Origin: Bacteroidales bacterium
GTDB taxonomy: Bacteria; Bacteroidota; Bacteroidia; Bacteroidales; UBA932
NCBI GenBank assembly: GCA_017550655.1
Contig: JAFZOK010000013.1
Location: forward strand, 310,001-374,000
Length of the DNA stretch: 64,000 nt
Direction: 5' to 3'
Shown here piece by piece: positions 46,189-55,050 of this stretch; positions within the stretch are counted from its first letter, which is position 1; every line of letters begins with the position of its first letter. A program made the position numbers and the translations under genes. The notes beneath the pieces are model-generated. The model was not told the DNA's origin. It saw nothing but the letters and a program-made list of their open reading frames with translations, and made no database searches.

Positions 46189-47827
46189 AGATATTTCCGC
46201 TTACATAGAAGCCTGGAAAACAAGCGACCAAAGCCAGACTCAAGTCTGCCGTCCTTTCTATACCACGGACCTTGAGGCAAAAATGGAGGCCGATACCACC
46301 GGGGACCATCAGCAATCTTATCTGGATTTCCTGGAAACCCTCAACGGTCTAAGGGATTATGCCAAGAAGAACCCGTCTTCAAGGGTGGAAATCCGCAATA
46401 CCCTCTATGAGGTTTACGGCAAAATGCTGTATGGCTCCGACAAGAAGGAGTATCTGGAGGGACTGGGGTTAGAGGCCCTGCGGAAAGCTGTGCAGCTGGG
46501 CGACGAAACCCTTCTGGCCGAACTGTACAAAATGATGGCGGACCTGACAAAGGACGAGCCTTTAAGAAGCGCCATCTACGACTCCGAGGCCATCTCCCTT
46601 CTGGAAAAGAAAGACCGTGTCTCCGATTTCTATACCAGCGGCAAGCTTGCTGACCTTGCCCAGGTGTTCTTTAAGGCAGACGATTACAAAGACGCCATAA
46701 GATTTGGTGGAATGTATCTTGCCGCGGAGAATCCGAAGAAAGATTCAACCCTCTGGATTCCTTATCTTTCCGTTATGGATCTTGTTGGAACCTCCTATAT
46801 GGAGACCAATCAGTGGGACAGCTGCAGCGCAGTTTTCGAAAACATTCTGGGTATGGAGTGCCCTGAGAATGCCAAGACAGACAGGATAAAGGACGTTGCC
46901 CTCGGGAAACTGGGCATTGTCCAGACAAGGTGGCAGCAGTACTCGGTCGCTGAGGAAAACCTTGAATATTTGCTCGACATCGCGACAAAAGGAAAGGATA
47001 CCGCCAATATCATCTATGCCCTTACGGGGCTTGGAGACCTTCAGATAAATACCGGGGATGTCCGCGGGGCTATTTCAGACCTCAAGCAGGCCAGAAGATA
47101 TGCCGTTACAAAGAGATTCGCATCGCTCCAGAAAAAGGTATATGACAAGCTCTCCCAGGCGTTTGAGGCTAATGGTCAGGAAGATAGCGCAAGGGCCGTC
47201 ACGCATAAAATCCAGAAGTTGGAAGATCGGATCCAAGAACACCGCCAGCAGGCAGAGCATCTTAAAACAAAGACGGAACTTGAGCTCCAGCAACTTCAGA
47301 ATACCATAGAAACCGTACGTCACGAGAAAGTAAGCAAGCGCAGCTGGACCTGGCTGATTATACTGCTTATAGCCCTTCTGGCCGTGATTGCTATCCTTAT
47401 GCTCGGCAGAAAGAAATGGAAGACAAAGGTTCACCGCCGCATTCGCCAGCAACACGAGCGGCAGACAGCCCAGAAAGCCGTAAGCGAGATGGATGAAATC
47501 ACAACCAGGCTAAAGCCCACCACATCAGGCGAAATACGTGCAGCAATAGGCTCTCTGGTTTCTGAAAAAGACTGGAACCTGTTCCGTGAGAAATTCTCCA
47601 GCGCATATCCAAACTTTTTCCCGAATCTGGACAAGGCCATGGGAAAACGGGCAAGCACGGCATTTGAAAAGGTTGCGGCACTGATTTATCTTGGCTTGGA
47701 CAACAAGCAGATAGGCAACGCCATCTGCATAAGCAAGGAAAGCGTCGGACGCACAAGGCGCCGCCTGCGCGAGGCTTTGGGATGCGACAGTCAGGACCTG
47801 TTGAAGGATTTGATTTCCAAGATGTAA
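46118..47827 (+). CDS. TPR-containing membrane regulator with C-terminal HTH
   Basis: This 569-residue protein has a lipoprotein-type signal (LSAC, Cys17, then GGG), a periplasmic TPR-like helical domain (about 60-360), a coiled-coil stretch (about 365-405), one membrane segment (about 410-430, WLIILLIALLAVIAILML) and a cytoplasmic C terminus with a LuxR-type helix-turn-helix (LGLDNKQIGNAICISKES, about 525-545). TPR-TM-HTH regulators are common in Bacteroidota; the added lipobox is less so and would tether both ends to the membrane. It has its own promoter and may regulate the surface-protein genes beside it. Confidence 0.8.
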   Translation: MRKLLILSALISILSACGGGRADKDISAYIEAWKTSDQSQTQVCRPFYTTDLEAKMEADTTGDHQQSYLDFLETLNGLRDYAKKNPSSRVEIRNTLYEVYGKMLYGSDKKEYLEGLGLEALRKAVQLGDETLLAELYKMMADLTKDEPLRSAIYDSEAISLLEKKDRVSDFYTSGKLADLAQVFFKADDYKDAIRFGGMYLAAENPKKDSTLWIPYLSVMDLVGTSYMETNQWDSCSAVFENILGMECPENAKTDRIKDVALGKLGIVQTRWQQYSVAEENLEYLLDIATKGKDTANIIYALTGLGDLQINTGDVRGAISDLKQARRYAVTKRFASLQKKVYDKLSQAFEANGQEDSARAVTHKIQKLEDRIQEHRQQAEHLKTKTELELQQLQNTIETVRHEKVSKRSWTWLIILLIALLAVIAILMLGRKKWKTKVHRRIRQQHERQTAQKAVSEMDEITTRLKPTTSGEIRAAIGSLVSEKDWNLFREKFSSAYPNFFPNLDKAMGKRASTAFEKVAALIYLGLDNKQIGNAICISKESVGRTRRRLREALGCDSQDLLKDLISKM

Positions 47828-47829
47828 CG

Positions 47830-47868
47830 AAAAAAAAAAGACCAACTGCGGAGAACCCGCAATTGGTC
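47830..47868 (-). terminator. Terminator after tRNA-Pro
   Basis: On the minus strand GACCAATTGCGG / CCGCAGTTGGTC is followed by ten T residues. It starts 29 bp after the tRNA and also lies just beyond the stop codon of the TPR/HTH gene. Confidence 0.85.
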
Positions 47869-47897
47869 AAAAAAACATAGTATGAAAACGATCTTGG

Positions 47898-47972
47898 TCG
47901 GGGTACTCCGACTCGAACGGAGGACCCCCTGCTCCCAAAGCAGGTGCGCTAAGCCAACTGCGCCACACCCCG
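47898..47972 (-). tRNA. tRNA-Pro (anticodon TGG)
   Basis: A 75-nt tRNA with acceptor stem CGGGGTG/TACCCCG, anticodon stem-loop CCTGC-TTTGGGA-GCAGG and a T-loop with GTTCGAGTC. The anticodon TGG lies at 47935-47937. CCA is not encoded in full. Confidence 0.95.
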
Positions 47973-47989
47973 ATTCCCTATTGGGGCTG

Positions 47990-48020
47990 CAAAAGTATGA
48001 GTATTTTTTGAATTTGCAAA
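47990..48020 (-). promoter_or_regulatory. Promoter of tRNA-Pro
   Basis: TACTTTTG at 47990-47997 and TTTG at 48017-48020 with a 19-bp spacer on the minus strand form a full Bacteroidota consensus promoter. Confidence 0.8.
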
Positions 48021-48029
48021 ATTTTTCAC

Positions 48030-49568
48030 TCAAATCTTCTCCAGAAGGCCTTTCATAGACACCTTCTTCTCCACAATAGAATGCAGATCGGCGATGGAAA
48101 CCCTCTCCTGGGCCATAGTGTCGCGGTCTCTCAGGGTTACCTTTCCGTCTGCGATGGTATCGAAGTCTATCGTGACGCAATAAGGGGTTCCGATGGCGTC
48201 CTGGCGACGGTAGCGTCTTCCGATAGTGTCCTTTTCCTCATACTGGCAGTTAAAGTCGTACTTGAGGTCATTCATTATCTTCTGCGCAATATCAGTCAGT
48301 TCTTCCTTCTTTACCAGAGGCAGTACGGCAACCTTCACAGGGGCCAGTGCCGGATGGAACTTCATCACAACCCTTTCCTCCCCGTTCTCCAGTTTCTCCT
48401 GACGGTAGGCGGCGCTCAGCACAGCAAGCACTGTACGGTCAACTCCGATTGAAGTCTCAATAACATAAGGAACGTAGCTGGTGTTTGTCTCCGGATCAAA
48501 GTACTGGATCTTTCTTCCGCTGAACTCCTGGTGGCGGCCAAGGTCAAAGTCTGTCCTTGAGTGGATTCCCTCAAGCTCCTTGAAGCCGAACGGGAAGTTG
48601 AACTCGATATCAGTAGCCGCGTTTGCATAGTGGGCCAGTTTCTCGTGGTCGTGGAAGCGGTAGTTCTCCTCTCCCATTCCGATTGCAAGATGCCAGGCAA
48701 GCCTCTTCTGCTTCCAGTGGCGGAACCACTCGAGCTCCTCTCCAGGACGTACGAAGAACTGCATCTCCATCTGCTCGAACTCCCTCATTCTGAAGATGAA
48801 CTGGCGGGCAACTATCTCATTTCTGAAAGCCTTTCCGATCTGCGCGATTCCAAACGGAATCTTCATTCTTCCGCTCTTCTGCACATTGAGGAAATTCACA
48901 AAAATACCCTGTGCGGTTTCCGGACGTAGATAAAGCGTTCCATCCTCTCCAGAAATGTTTCCGAGCTGTGTGGAGAACATAAGGTTGAACTGCCTTACAT
49001 CCGTCCAGTTGCGGGTACCGGAAATCGGATCCACGATCTCGCAGTCGATGATAAGCTGGCGGAGAGCCACAAGGTCGTTGTCATTAAGGGCCTTTGCCAT
49101 CTTCTCCCTAACTTCATCAGCCTTTTTCTGCTCGCGGAGAACATTAGGGTTGGTGGCGCGGAACTGCGTTTCGTCAAAAGCATCGCCGAACCTCTTCTTT
49201 CCCTTGGCAACTTCCTTCTCGATCTTGCCTTCAATCTTTGCGATATAGTCTTCCAGAAGAACGTCTGCGCGATATCTCTTCTTGGAGTCCTTGTTATCTA
49301 TCAGAGGATCGTTGAAAGCGTCCACGTGACCGGATGCTTTCCAGATCTTCGGGTGCATGAAAATGCAGGAGTCTATGCCCACGATATTTTCGTTGAGCTT
49401 GACCATTGAATCCCACCAGTATTTCTTGATATTGCTCTTGAGTTCGCTTCCCATCTGGCCGTAGTCGTACACTGCGCTCAGCCCGTCGTAAATCTCGCTT
49501 GACGGGAAAATAAACCCATACTCCTTGGTGTGGGAAATAAGATTCTTGAAAATTTCTTCTTGCGTCAT
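48030..49568 (-). CDS. glyS: Glycine-tRNA ligase (homodimeric type)
   Basis: This class II synthetase attaches glycine to tRNA-Gly. It has 512 residues. The N-terminal FIFPSSEIYDGLSAVYDYG, motif 2 (FRNEIVARQFIFRMREFEQ) and motif 3 (GVDRTVLAVLSAAY) are clear, as is the C-terminal anticodon-binding domain starting near residue 410. It is the alpha2 form, not the alpha2beta2 form. folK ends 15 bp upstream, so it may be the distal gene of the sufS-sufE/T-folK-glyS run. Confidence 0.96.
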   Translation of the reverse strand: MTQEEIFKNLISHTKEYGFIFPSSEIYDGLSAVYDYGQMGSELKSNIKKYWWDSMVKLNENIVGIDSCIFMHPKIWKASGHVDAFNDPLIDNKDSKKRYRADVLLEDYIAKIEGKIEKEVAKGKKRFGDAFDETQFRATNPNVLREQKKADEVREKMAKALNDNDLVALRQLIIDCEIVDPISGTRNWTDVRQFNLMFSTQLGNISGEDGTLYLRPETAQGIFVNFLNVQKSGRMKIPFGIAQIGKAFRNEIVARQFIFRMREFEQMEMQFFVRPGEELEWFRHWKQKRLAWHLAIGMGEENYRFHDHEKLAHYANAATDIEFNFPFGFKELEGIHSRTDFDLGRHQEFSGRKIQYFDPETNTSYVPYVIETSIGVDRTVLAVLSAAYRQEKLENGEERVVMKFHPALAPVKVAVLPLVKKEELTDIAQKIMNDLKYDFNCQYEEKDTIGRRYRRQDAIGTPYCVTIDFDTIADGKVTLRDRDTMAQERVSIADLHSIVEKKVSMKGLLEKI

Positions 49569-49583
49569 ATCTACACTGTTTTA

Positions 49584-50132
49584 CTATTTCTTCTTTTTGC
49601 TCAGCGATGCCATAAGAGGCTTCACGAAAGCCCTTGTCTCTACCTGAGGATGCGGCAGGGTGAGCTCTTTAGTATCTGACTTTATTTCAACCCAATAAGC
49701 CTTTTTGTCCGCCCCCTTGTCCGCTATTTTGTCCGCCCCCTGCTTCTTATAAGCCTTCAGTATGTCTATATCCAGGGTACGGCTCTGGTAAATCTCCCCT
49801 TTTTCCTTGTAAGTCCGCATCCGGCCAAAGAGTTTCTCTATCCTCTGCGTCTGGACCAGCACCTCCTGTGGAGTCTTGTCAGTAATGCAGGAAAGCACCT
49901 GGTTGAAGAACTTCGGAGGGTCCTTTTCCTCGAACTTTCCGCAAGGATCCGTGACGGTGATTTCGGTCGCGGAAACGGCATCCTCCAGAGCCTCCACTTC
50001 CAGGTAATCCGGAAGCAACGCGTCTATTATTTCCTTGTCCGCCTCGGCGATTATCTGCTCGGGAGTCAGCCTTCCGAGCGGAAGGTTGCTGCCAAGAAGA
50101 AGCACCACCTTATACAGACTTTTTTCCATCAT
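49584..50132 (-). CDS. folK: Dihydropteridine pyrophosphokinase (HPPK) with 12-bp coding repeat
   Basis: This enzyme transfers pyrophosphate from ATP to 6-hydroxymethyl-dihydropterin in folate synthesis. It has 182 residues from the chosen start. LLLGSN near the N terminus, then FGRMR and RTLDIDIL with the metal-binding Asp pair, and LPHPQVETRAFV are intact. After DIDIL there is an insertion with three GADK-like units coded by a 12-bp tandem repeat. The start uses an ATG that overlaps the TAA of sufE/T (TAATGATG), so translation is coupled; the frame upstream of it belongs to that gene's region. Confidence 0.9.
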   Translation of the reverse strand: MMEKSLYKVVLLLGSNLPLGRLTPEQIIAEADKEIIDALLPDYLEVEALEDAVSATEITVTDPCGKFEEKDPPKFFNQVLSCITDKTPQEVLVQTQRIEKLFGRMRTYKEKGEIYQSRTLDIDILKAYKKQGADKIADKGADKKAYWVEIKSDTKELTLPHPQVETRAFVKPLMASLSKKKK

Positions 50133-50893
50133 TACATCAGTCCAAGTTCCAGCCTGGCCTCCTCGCTCATGCGGCTCTCGTCCCATTCGGGCTCGAAAGT
50201 CAGCTCTATCTGCACGCTCTTTACACCGGGAGCGTCTGATACGGCGTTATTTACGTCATTCACCACATCGTCAGCCATCGGGCAGGTCGGGGATGTCATC
50301 GTCATCTTGATGAAAACGCTGTGGTCTTCCCCTACCTTAACCTCGTAGATCAAACCCAGGTCATAGACATTTACCGGAATCTCCGGATCAAACACCTGCT
50401 TGAGAGCCCTGATAACGTTTTTCTGCACTTCCTCAACGGAGTATTTTTCACTATCTCCGGAGGCAGTGTTTTCCTCGTCTTTTTCCTTGAAAGCCAGAGC
50501 GTAAAGCTTTATCTGCTTAAGCATTGATACAAGTCCGTTGGCCCTTGTTGGAGACAGGTTTTGCCTAAGGCCGATAGCGTCTATAAAATCTATCTCGGAA
50601 TCTATTATTTCCTGCGGTGTGTGTCCGTCATAAACCCTAATCAAAAGAGATATGATTCCCTTGGTGATTATGGCGTCGCTGTCTGCGGAAAAGTAAAGTT
50701 TTCCGTCTTCTTCTCGGCAATCCAGCCAAACCCGGCTCTGGCATCCCTTAATCAGGTTCTCGTCCTTCTTTCCCTCCTCCGCGATTACCGGCATGGACTT
50801 TCCCAAGTCTATGATATACTGGTATTTGTCCATCCAGTTGTCAAAGATGGAAAACTCCTCGACTATCTGCTGTTCAATTTCCTTTATTGTCAT
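50132..50893 (-). CDS. SufE-SufT (DUF59) fusion protein
   Basis: This 253-residue protein joins two Fe-S assembly functions. Residues 1-140 are SufE, the sulfur acceptor that takes persulfide from SufS, with the active cysteine at Cys51 in KGCQSRVW, the same number as in E. coli SufE. Residues 150-253 are a SufT/MIP18 (DUF59) domain with DPEIPVNVYDLGLIY (169-183) and the conserved Cys204 in SPTCPMA. I use the ATG at 50891-50893, 1 bp after the sufS stop; an upstream extension would overlap sufS. It is coupled to sufS in front and folK behind. Confidence 0.92.
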   Translation of the reverse strand: MTIKEIEQQIVEEFSIFDNWMDKYQYIIDLGKSMPVIAEEGKKDENLIKGCQSRVWLDCREEDGKLYFSADSDAIITKGIISLLIRVYDGHTPQEIIDSEIDFIDAIGLRQNLSPTRANGLVSMLKQIKLYALAFKEKDEENTASGDSEKYSVEEVQKNVIRALKQVFDPEIPVNVYDLGLIYEVKVGEDHSVFIKMTMTSPTCPMADDVVNDVNNAVSDAPGVKSVQIELTFEPEWDESRMSEEARLELGLM

Positions 50894-50894
50894 T

Positions 50895-52166
50895 TTACAA
50901 AAGCATGTTCTTTGCCCTCTGCAGGCATTTGATAAACACTTGCGCTTCTTCGAGCGTGTTGTACGGTGCAAACGACGCCCTCAGCGCCGAATTAGCCCCA
51001 AAACTGTTAATCAGAGGCTCGGCGCACATCAGTCCGCTCCTTACCGCAACGCCCATCTTGTCAAGCAGTTGGGCGAGGTCTCCAGCATTAACGCCCTTAA
51101 TGTTGAAGGTGAATATCGGAGTCTTTTTCAGGCCCGTTCCGCTTGCGGTGCCATAGACCTCAACATCCGGATCGGAAGCCAGTGCTTCGGTCATGAAAGA
51201 GACTATTCTCCCCTCTTCCTCCTTGAGAGCACGACCAACCTCCCCGTCTCTCAGATATTCCGCAAACTCCAGGGCCGGTTTAAGGGAGGCGGCTCCGATA
51301 AAGTTCGGCGTACCGGCCTCAAACTTCAGTGGCAGAGGCGCGTATGTGGTCTTACCGTAAGTAACCGTTTCCACCATATCTCCCCCACCCATATATGGTG
51401 GCATCTTCTCCAGAAGTTCTGTCTTTCCGTAAAGGATTCCAACTCCAGTTGCTCCGTAAATCTTGTGGGCGGAAAAAGCGTAGAAGTCGCAGTCCATCGC
51501 CTGCACATCCACCTTTTCGTGGACGATTCCCTGAGCGCCGTCAACTAGAACCGGAATGCCTTTGGCATGAGCTTTGGCGATGATCTCCCCTACCGGATTA
51601 ACAAGCCCCGTGATGTTGGATATATGCGTAAGAGCCAGGATCTTAACCCTATTCGAGAGCATCTGGTCCAGCATCTCAAAAGCCACCCTTCCGCTTCTTC
51701 CCCTACCCAGCATCACATCCGTAGGAATAACCCTTACCACCGCTCCGTTCCTTTCTGCGGCCAGCTGCCACGGAACAATGTTGGAATGGTGGGAATCTCC
51801 CTCTATCAGGATCTCGTCTCCAGGCCCCAGGCAGCGGCAGAAGGTATCTGCAACAAGGTTTATGGAAGTGGTTGTTCCGCTTGTGAAGATGATATTCTCC
51901 CTTCCCGGAGCGTTAATGAACACCCTCACCTTCTCCCTGGCCTCTTCGTAAAGAGTTGTGGACTTGTCGCTGAGCTCATACATCGAGCGGTGCACATTGG
52001 CATTGGAATGCACCATCGCATCGCAGAGAAAATCAAGCACTTGGATTGGTTTCTGGGTGGTGGCGGCATTGTCCAGGTAAACAAGGTTTTCCCCGTTCAT
52101 CTTTCCGGAAAGCGCCGGAACCATTCCCCTGACTTCAGATAATATTTTGCTTCGATTGTCTTCCAT
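50895..52166 (-). CDS. sufS: Cysteine desulfurase SufS
   Basis: This PLP enzyme takes sulfur from cysteine for the Suf system. It has 423 residues, with YLDNAATTQKP near the N terminus, the PLP lysine in FSAHKIYGATG and the active cysteine in SGLMCAEPLI. It is group II (SufS type), which passes persulfide to SufE; SufE is the next gene, fused to SufT. The sufBCD scaffold genes are 33 kb away, so the pathway is split between two loci here. Confidence 0.95.
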   Translation of the reverse strand: MEDNRSKILSEVRGMVPALSGKMNGENLVYLDNAATTQKPIQVLDFLCDAMVHSNANVHRSMYELSDKSTTLYEEAREKVRVFINAPGRENIIFTSGTTTSINLVADTFCRCLGPGDEILIEGDSHHSNIVPWQLAAERNGAVVRVIPTDVMLGRGRSGRVAFEMLDQMLSNRVKILALTHISNITGLVNPVGEIIAKAHAKGIPVLVDGAQGIVHEKVDVQAMDCDFYAFSAHKIYGATGVGILYGKTELLEKMPPYMGGGDMVETVTYGKTTYAPLPLKFEAGTPNFIGAASLKPALEFAEYLRDGEVGRALKEEEGRIVSFMTEALASDPDVEVYGTASGTGLKKTPIFTFNIKGVNAGDLAQLLDKMGVAVRSGLMCAEPLINSFGANSALRASFAPYNTLEEAQVFIKCLQRAKNMLL

Positions 52167-52188
52167 AATGCCTTATCAGTGCAAAAGG

Positions 52189-52218
52189 CAAAAATACAAC
52201 GAATTTTTCATAAATTTG
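52189..52218. promoter_or_regulatory. Divergent -7 boxes, sufS and SDR gene
   Basis: TATTTTTG at 52189-52196 (minus) lies 22 bp before sufS. TAAATTTG at 52211-52218 (plus) lies 6 bp before the SDR ATG. -33 elements are weak. Confidence 0.6.
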
Positions 52219-52224
52219 CTCAAT

Positions 52225-52989
52225 ATGAACAAGACCGCATTGATAACCGGAGCAACCAGCGGCATCGGCAAGGCCTGCGCCGTTAAGTTTGCACAGGGAG
52301 GATATGACATTATCCTCACCGGAAGAACCCAGGAAAAGGTATCACAAACCGAGAAGGAAATCCTTTCCCTCTGCCCTAATATCGAGACCTATCCCCTTGT
52401 TTTTGATGTCCGCGACAAGGAAGCTGTCCAGAAGGCAATCTTCTCTCTTCCAGAAGACTGGGCGGATATAGACGTTCTCATAAACAACGCTGGCCTGGCT
52501 CTTGGCCTGGATCCTGAATATGAGGGAGATATTGACGACTGGGAGACGATGATAGACACCAACATCAAGGGCCTTCTCTATATGACCAGGCTCGTGGTTC
52601 CGGGAATGGTCAGACGAAACAAAGGCCATATCATCAATATCGGAAGCGTGGCGGGAGACGCCGCATACGCCAACGGCAACGTCTATTGCGCCACCAAAGC
52701 CGCAGTCAAGGCTCTCAGCGACGGGCTGCGCATAGACCTGGCCCACACACCTCTCAGGGTTACCAATCTCAAGCCGGGCCTTGTAGAAACCAACTTTTCC
52801 AACACACGCTTCCATGGAGACAACGCCCGCGCGGACAAGGTTTACCGCGGCATCAAGCCTCTAAGCGGTGCTGACATAGCAGACGTTGCCTTCTATGCGG
52901 CAAGTGCTCCAGCCCACGTGCAGATTGCCGAGGTGCTCATCCTTGCCACGCACCAGGCTAGCGGAAGCGTGATTTTCAGGGAAGAATAA
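52225..52989 (+). CDS. SDR family oxidoreductase (YdfG-like)
   Basis: This 254-residue short-chain dehydrogenase has the cofactor motif TGATSGIGKA (8-17), an NNAG strand and the catalytic Tyr-Lys pair in VYCATKAAVKAL. The Arg after GR in ILTGRTQEK suggests NADP. It resembles YdfG/serine-3-dehydrogenase-type enzymes, but the substrate is unknown. The frame is open 26 codons upstream, into the sufS region; the ATG at 52225 follows a consensus -7 box and is preferred. Confidence 0.88.
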   Translation: MNKTALITGATSGIGKACAVKFAQGGYDIILTGRTQEKVSQTEKEILSLCPNIETYPLVFDVRDKEAVQKAIFSLPEDWADIDVLINNAGLALGLDPEYEGDIDDWETMIDTNIKGLLYMTRLVVPGMVRRNKGHIINIGSVAGDAAYANGNVYCATKAAVKALSDGLRIDLAHTPLRVTNLKPGLVETNFSNTRFHGDNARADKVYRGIKPLSGADIADVAFYAASAPAHVQIAEVLILATHQASGSVIFREE

Positions 52990-53012
52990 CATTTGAATTA
53001 AAGTAACGGTTT

Positions 53013-53600
53013 ATGTACGATTATATAAAAGGGCTTCTTGTTGAAACCACCCCTACTCAAGCCGTGGTGGAGGCCGGTGGCATTGGCTATAGACTGGAGA
53101 TTTCTCTCCAGACATTCACGGACATCCAGAACCTTAAAGAGGTAAAACTCTACATCTACTACTACGTGAAGGAAGACATCGCGATGTGGTACGGCTTTGC
53201 CAGCAAGGAAGAAAGATACATGTTCTCCCTGCTTCTGAACGTCAACGGAGTCGGACCTAATACCGCCAGAATGATCCTCTCGTCCTTGAGTACGGACGAG
53301 CTAAGGATGGCCATATCCACAGACGATGTGAACAAGATCAAGGCCGTCAAGGGCATTGGACTCAAGACTGCCCAGAAACTCATCATCGAGCTGAAAGACA
53401 AGGTTTCAAAGGGTGCGGATACCCTAACCCTTCCTCTTGGCGGCGCAACAAAGAGCCCTGTTGCGGAAGAGGCCCTCGGAGCCCTTGTTATGCTGGGCTT
53501 CAAGAAACCGGATTCCGAAAAGGTGATAGGGGACATCCTCCGCCAGAACCCTTCAAGCTCCGTAGAGCAAATCATCAAGCTGGCTCTCAAGAGACTTTAG
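53013..53600 (+). CDS. ruvA: Holliday junction branch migration protein RuvA
   Basis: RuvA binds Holliday junctions and recruits RuvB. It has 195 residues, with an N-terminal OB fold (MYDYIKGLLVE, with GGIGYRLEI), two HhH motifs (NGVGPNTARMIL and KGIGLKTAQKLI) and a C-terminal three-helix domain. It lies 23 bp after the SDR gene and is followed at 4 bp by menA. ruvB is not adjacent, as in many Bacteroidota. Confidence 0.96.
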   Translation: MYDYIKGLLVETTPTQAVVEAGGIGYRLEISLQTFTDIQNLKEVKLYIYYYVKEDIAMWYGFASKEERYMFSLLLNVNGVGPNTARMILSSLSTDELRMAISTDDVNKIKAVKGIGLKTAQKLIIELKDKVSKGADTLTLPLGGATKSPVAEEALGALVMLGFKKPDSEKVIGDILRQNPSSSVEQIIKLALKRL

Positions 53601-53604
53601 TCAG

Positions 53605-54609
53605 ATGCAGGTCAAGACCAACTCCCTGAAAGCCTGGATATTGGCATCCCGTCCAAAGACCTTGGCGGGGGCTGTTGCTCCAGTGCTTGTTGGTGCTGCC
53701 ATAGGATTTGCGGTTTTGTTGACATACGGCAGATGGAGAACGGGGGTTATTCCATTCGGTCTTTGCGTTCTGTTCGCCCTGGCAATGCAGATAGACGCCA
53801 ATTTTATCAACGATTATTTCGATTTCAAAAGGGGGGCTGATTCCACAGAAAGACTTGGCCCGGAAAGGGCCTGCTCCCAGGGGTGGATAACCCCGTCAGC
53901 AATGAAAACCGGAATTATTATAACTACCGTCATATCAGTGCTTATAGGCCTGCCATTGATCCGCTATGGAGGCTGGTGGATGCTGGCTGTGGGGATCTTC
54001 TGCATTCTGGGAGCGTTCCTGTATACGACCAAATTTTCATATCTCGGGTTGGGAGACATAATGGTTGTGGTCTTTTTCGGAATTATACCGGTACTCTTTA
54101 CCTTCTACGTGATTTCTCCAAACAATCTTTCCGTATCTCCGCAAGAACTGGGAAACGATGTCATTGAAATAGGGGATTCTTTCTCGCCGGGAATGCTTCT
54201 TCTGGTTTCCATTGCCGGAACCTGCGTTGGGCTGGTTGTTAACAACCTTTTGATAATCAATAATTATCGCGACAGGGAGCTGGACGCTAAAAATGAAAAG
54301 AAAACGCTGGTCGTAAGACTTGGGGCCAAGGCTTCAGAATGGCTTTATCTTTTGAACGGATGTGTTGCAACAATAGGGGCAATGTGGGTTTGCGGACGGT
54401 TTAACAACAATTCCTTCCCGCTACATCTTGTTGTTCCGCTTCTGTTCCTTCCGTTCCTGTTCTCGGCGCACCGGAATATGGTAAGGATCAACCACGGCAG
54501 AGAACTCAACAAAGTTCTTGGGCAAACATCAAGGAATATATTGATATACAGCGTATTATTTGCCGCAACAATTGCATTGGAAGTTTTTCCTGTTTGGTGG
54601 AGTCGCTGA
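53605..54609 (+). CDS. menA: 1,4-dihydroxy-2-naphthoate polyprenyltransferase MenA
   Basis: This UbiA-superfamily membrane enzyme prenylates 1,4-dihydroxy-2-naphthoate in menaquinone synthesis. It has 334 residues and about eight to nine membrane segments. The first Asp-rich motif is NDYFDFKRGAD (69-79), and the second is in NNYRDRELDAKNEKKTL. Menaquinone suits the fumarate reductase partly visible at the right edge. It starts 4 bp after ruvA. Confidence 0.94.
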   Translation: MQVKTNSLKAWILASRPKTLAGAVAPVLVGAAIGFAVLLTYGRWRTGVIPFGLCVLFALAMQIDANFINDYFDFKRGADSTERLGPERACSQGWITPSAMKTGIIITTVISVLIGLPLIRYGGWWMLAVGIFCILGAFLYTTKFSYLGLGDIMVVVFFGIIPVLFTFYVISPNNLSVSPQELGNDVIEIGDSFSPGMLLLVSIAGTCVGLVVNNLLIINNYRDRELDAKNEKKTLVVRLGAKASEWLYLLNGCVATIGAMWVCGRFNNNSFPLHLVVPLLFLPFLFSAHRNMVRINHGRELNKVLGQTSRNILIYSVLFAATIALEVFPVWWSR

Positions 54610-54624
54610 GATTTCATACATTTG
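54593..54624 (+). promoter_or_regulatory. Promoter of gcvH-threonine aldolase
   Basis: TTTG at 54593-54596, a 20-bp spacer and TACATTTG at 54617-54624 give a full consensus promoter that overlaps the end of menA. The leader is about 40 nt. Confidence 0.8.
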
Positions 54625-54667
54625 ACATTTGCAAAAACATATTGATAATCACATAAAAATTTTGAAT

Positions 54668-55045
54668 ATGAATATTCCTTCAAATCTCAAGTACTCTAAC
54701 GACCACGAGTGGGTTAGCGTAGAGGGTAACATCGCAACCGTAGGAATTACGGATTTTGCCCAGAGCGAACTGGGAGACATCGTCTTCCTTGACATTACCT
54801 GCGAGGGTGAAACTCTTGCAGCCGGAGAGCAGTTCGGAAGCATCGAGGCGGTAAAGACCGTAGCTGACGCTCTTATGCCTGTAGGCGGAAAGGTTATCGA
54901 AATCAATCCGGAACTGGAGGCAGCTCCAGAAAACGTAAACAAGGATCCTTACGGAGCCGGATGGCTGATCAAGGTAGAGATGACAGACCCTTCAGAGGTT
55001 GACGCTCTGCTGGATGCCGCCGCTTACGAAGGCATCTGCAAATAA
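54668..55045 (+). CDS. gcvH: Glycine cleavage system H protein
   Basis: This is the lipoyl carrier of the glycine cleavage system, 125 residues from the chosen ATG. The lipoyl lysine is Lys63 in [18 protein letters not shown] and the C-terminal [13 protein letters not shown] are typical. The frame extends 13 codons upstream over the leader; these carry no family sequence. The next gene, 5 bp on, is a threonine aldolase that yields glycine, so the two may form a threonine-to-C1 route. The P, T and L proteins are not in this window. Confidence 0.95.
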   Translation: MNIPSNLKYSNDHEWVSVEGNIATVGITDFAQSELGDIVFLDITCEGETLAAGEQFGSIEAVKTVADALMPVGGKVIEINPELEAAPENVNKDPYGAGWLIKVEMTDPSEVDALLDAAAYEGICK

Positions 55046-55050
55046 AGCCT

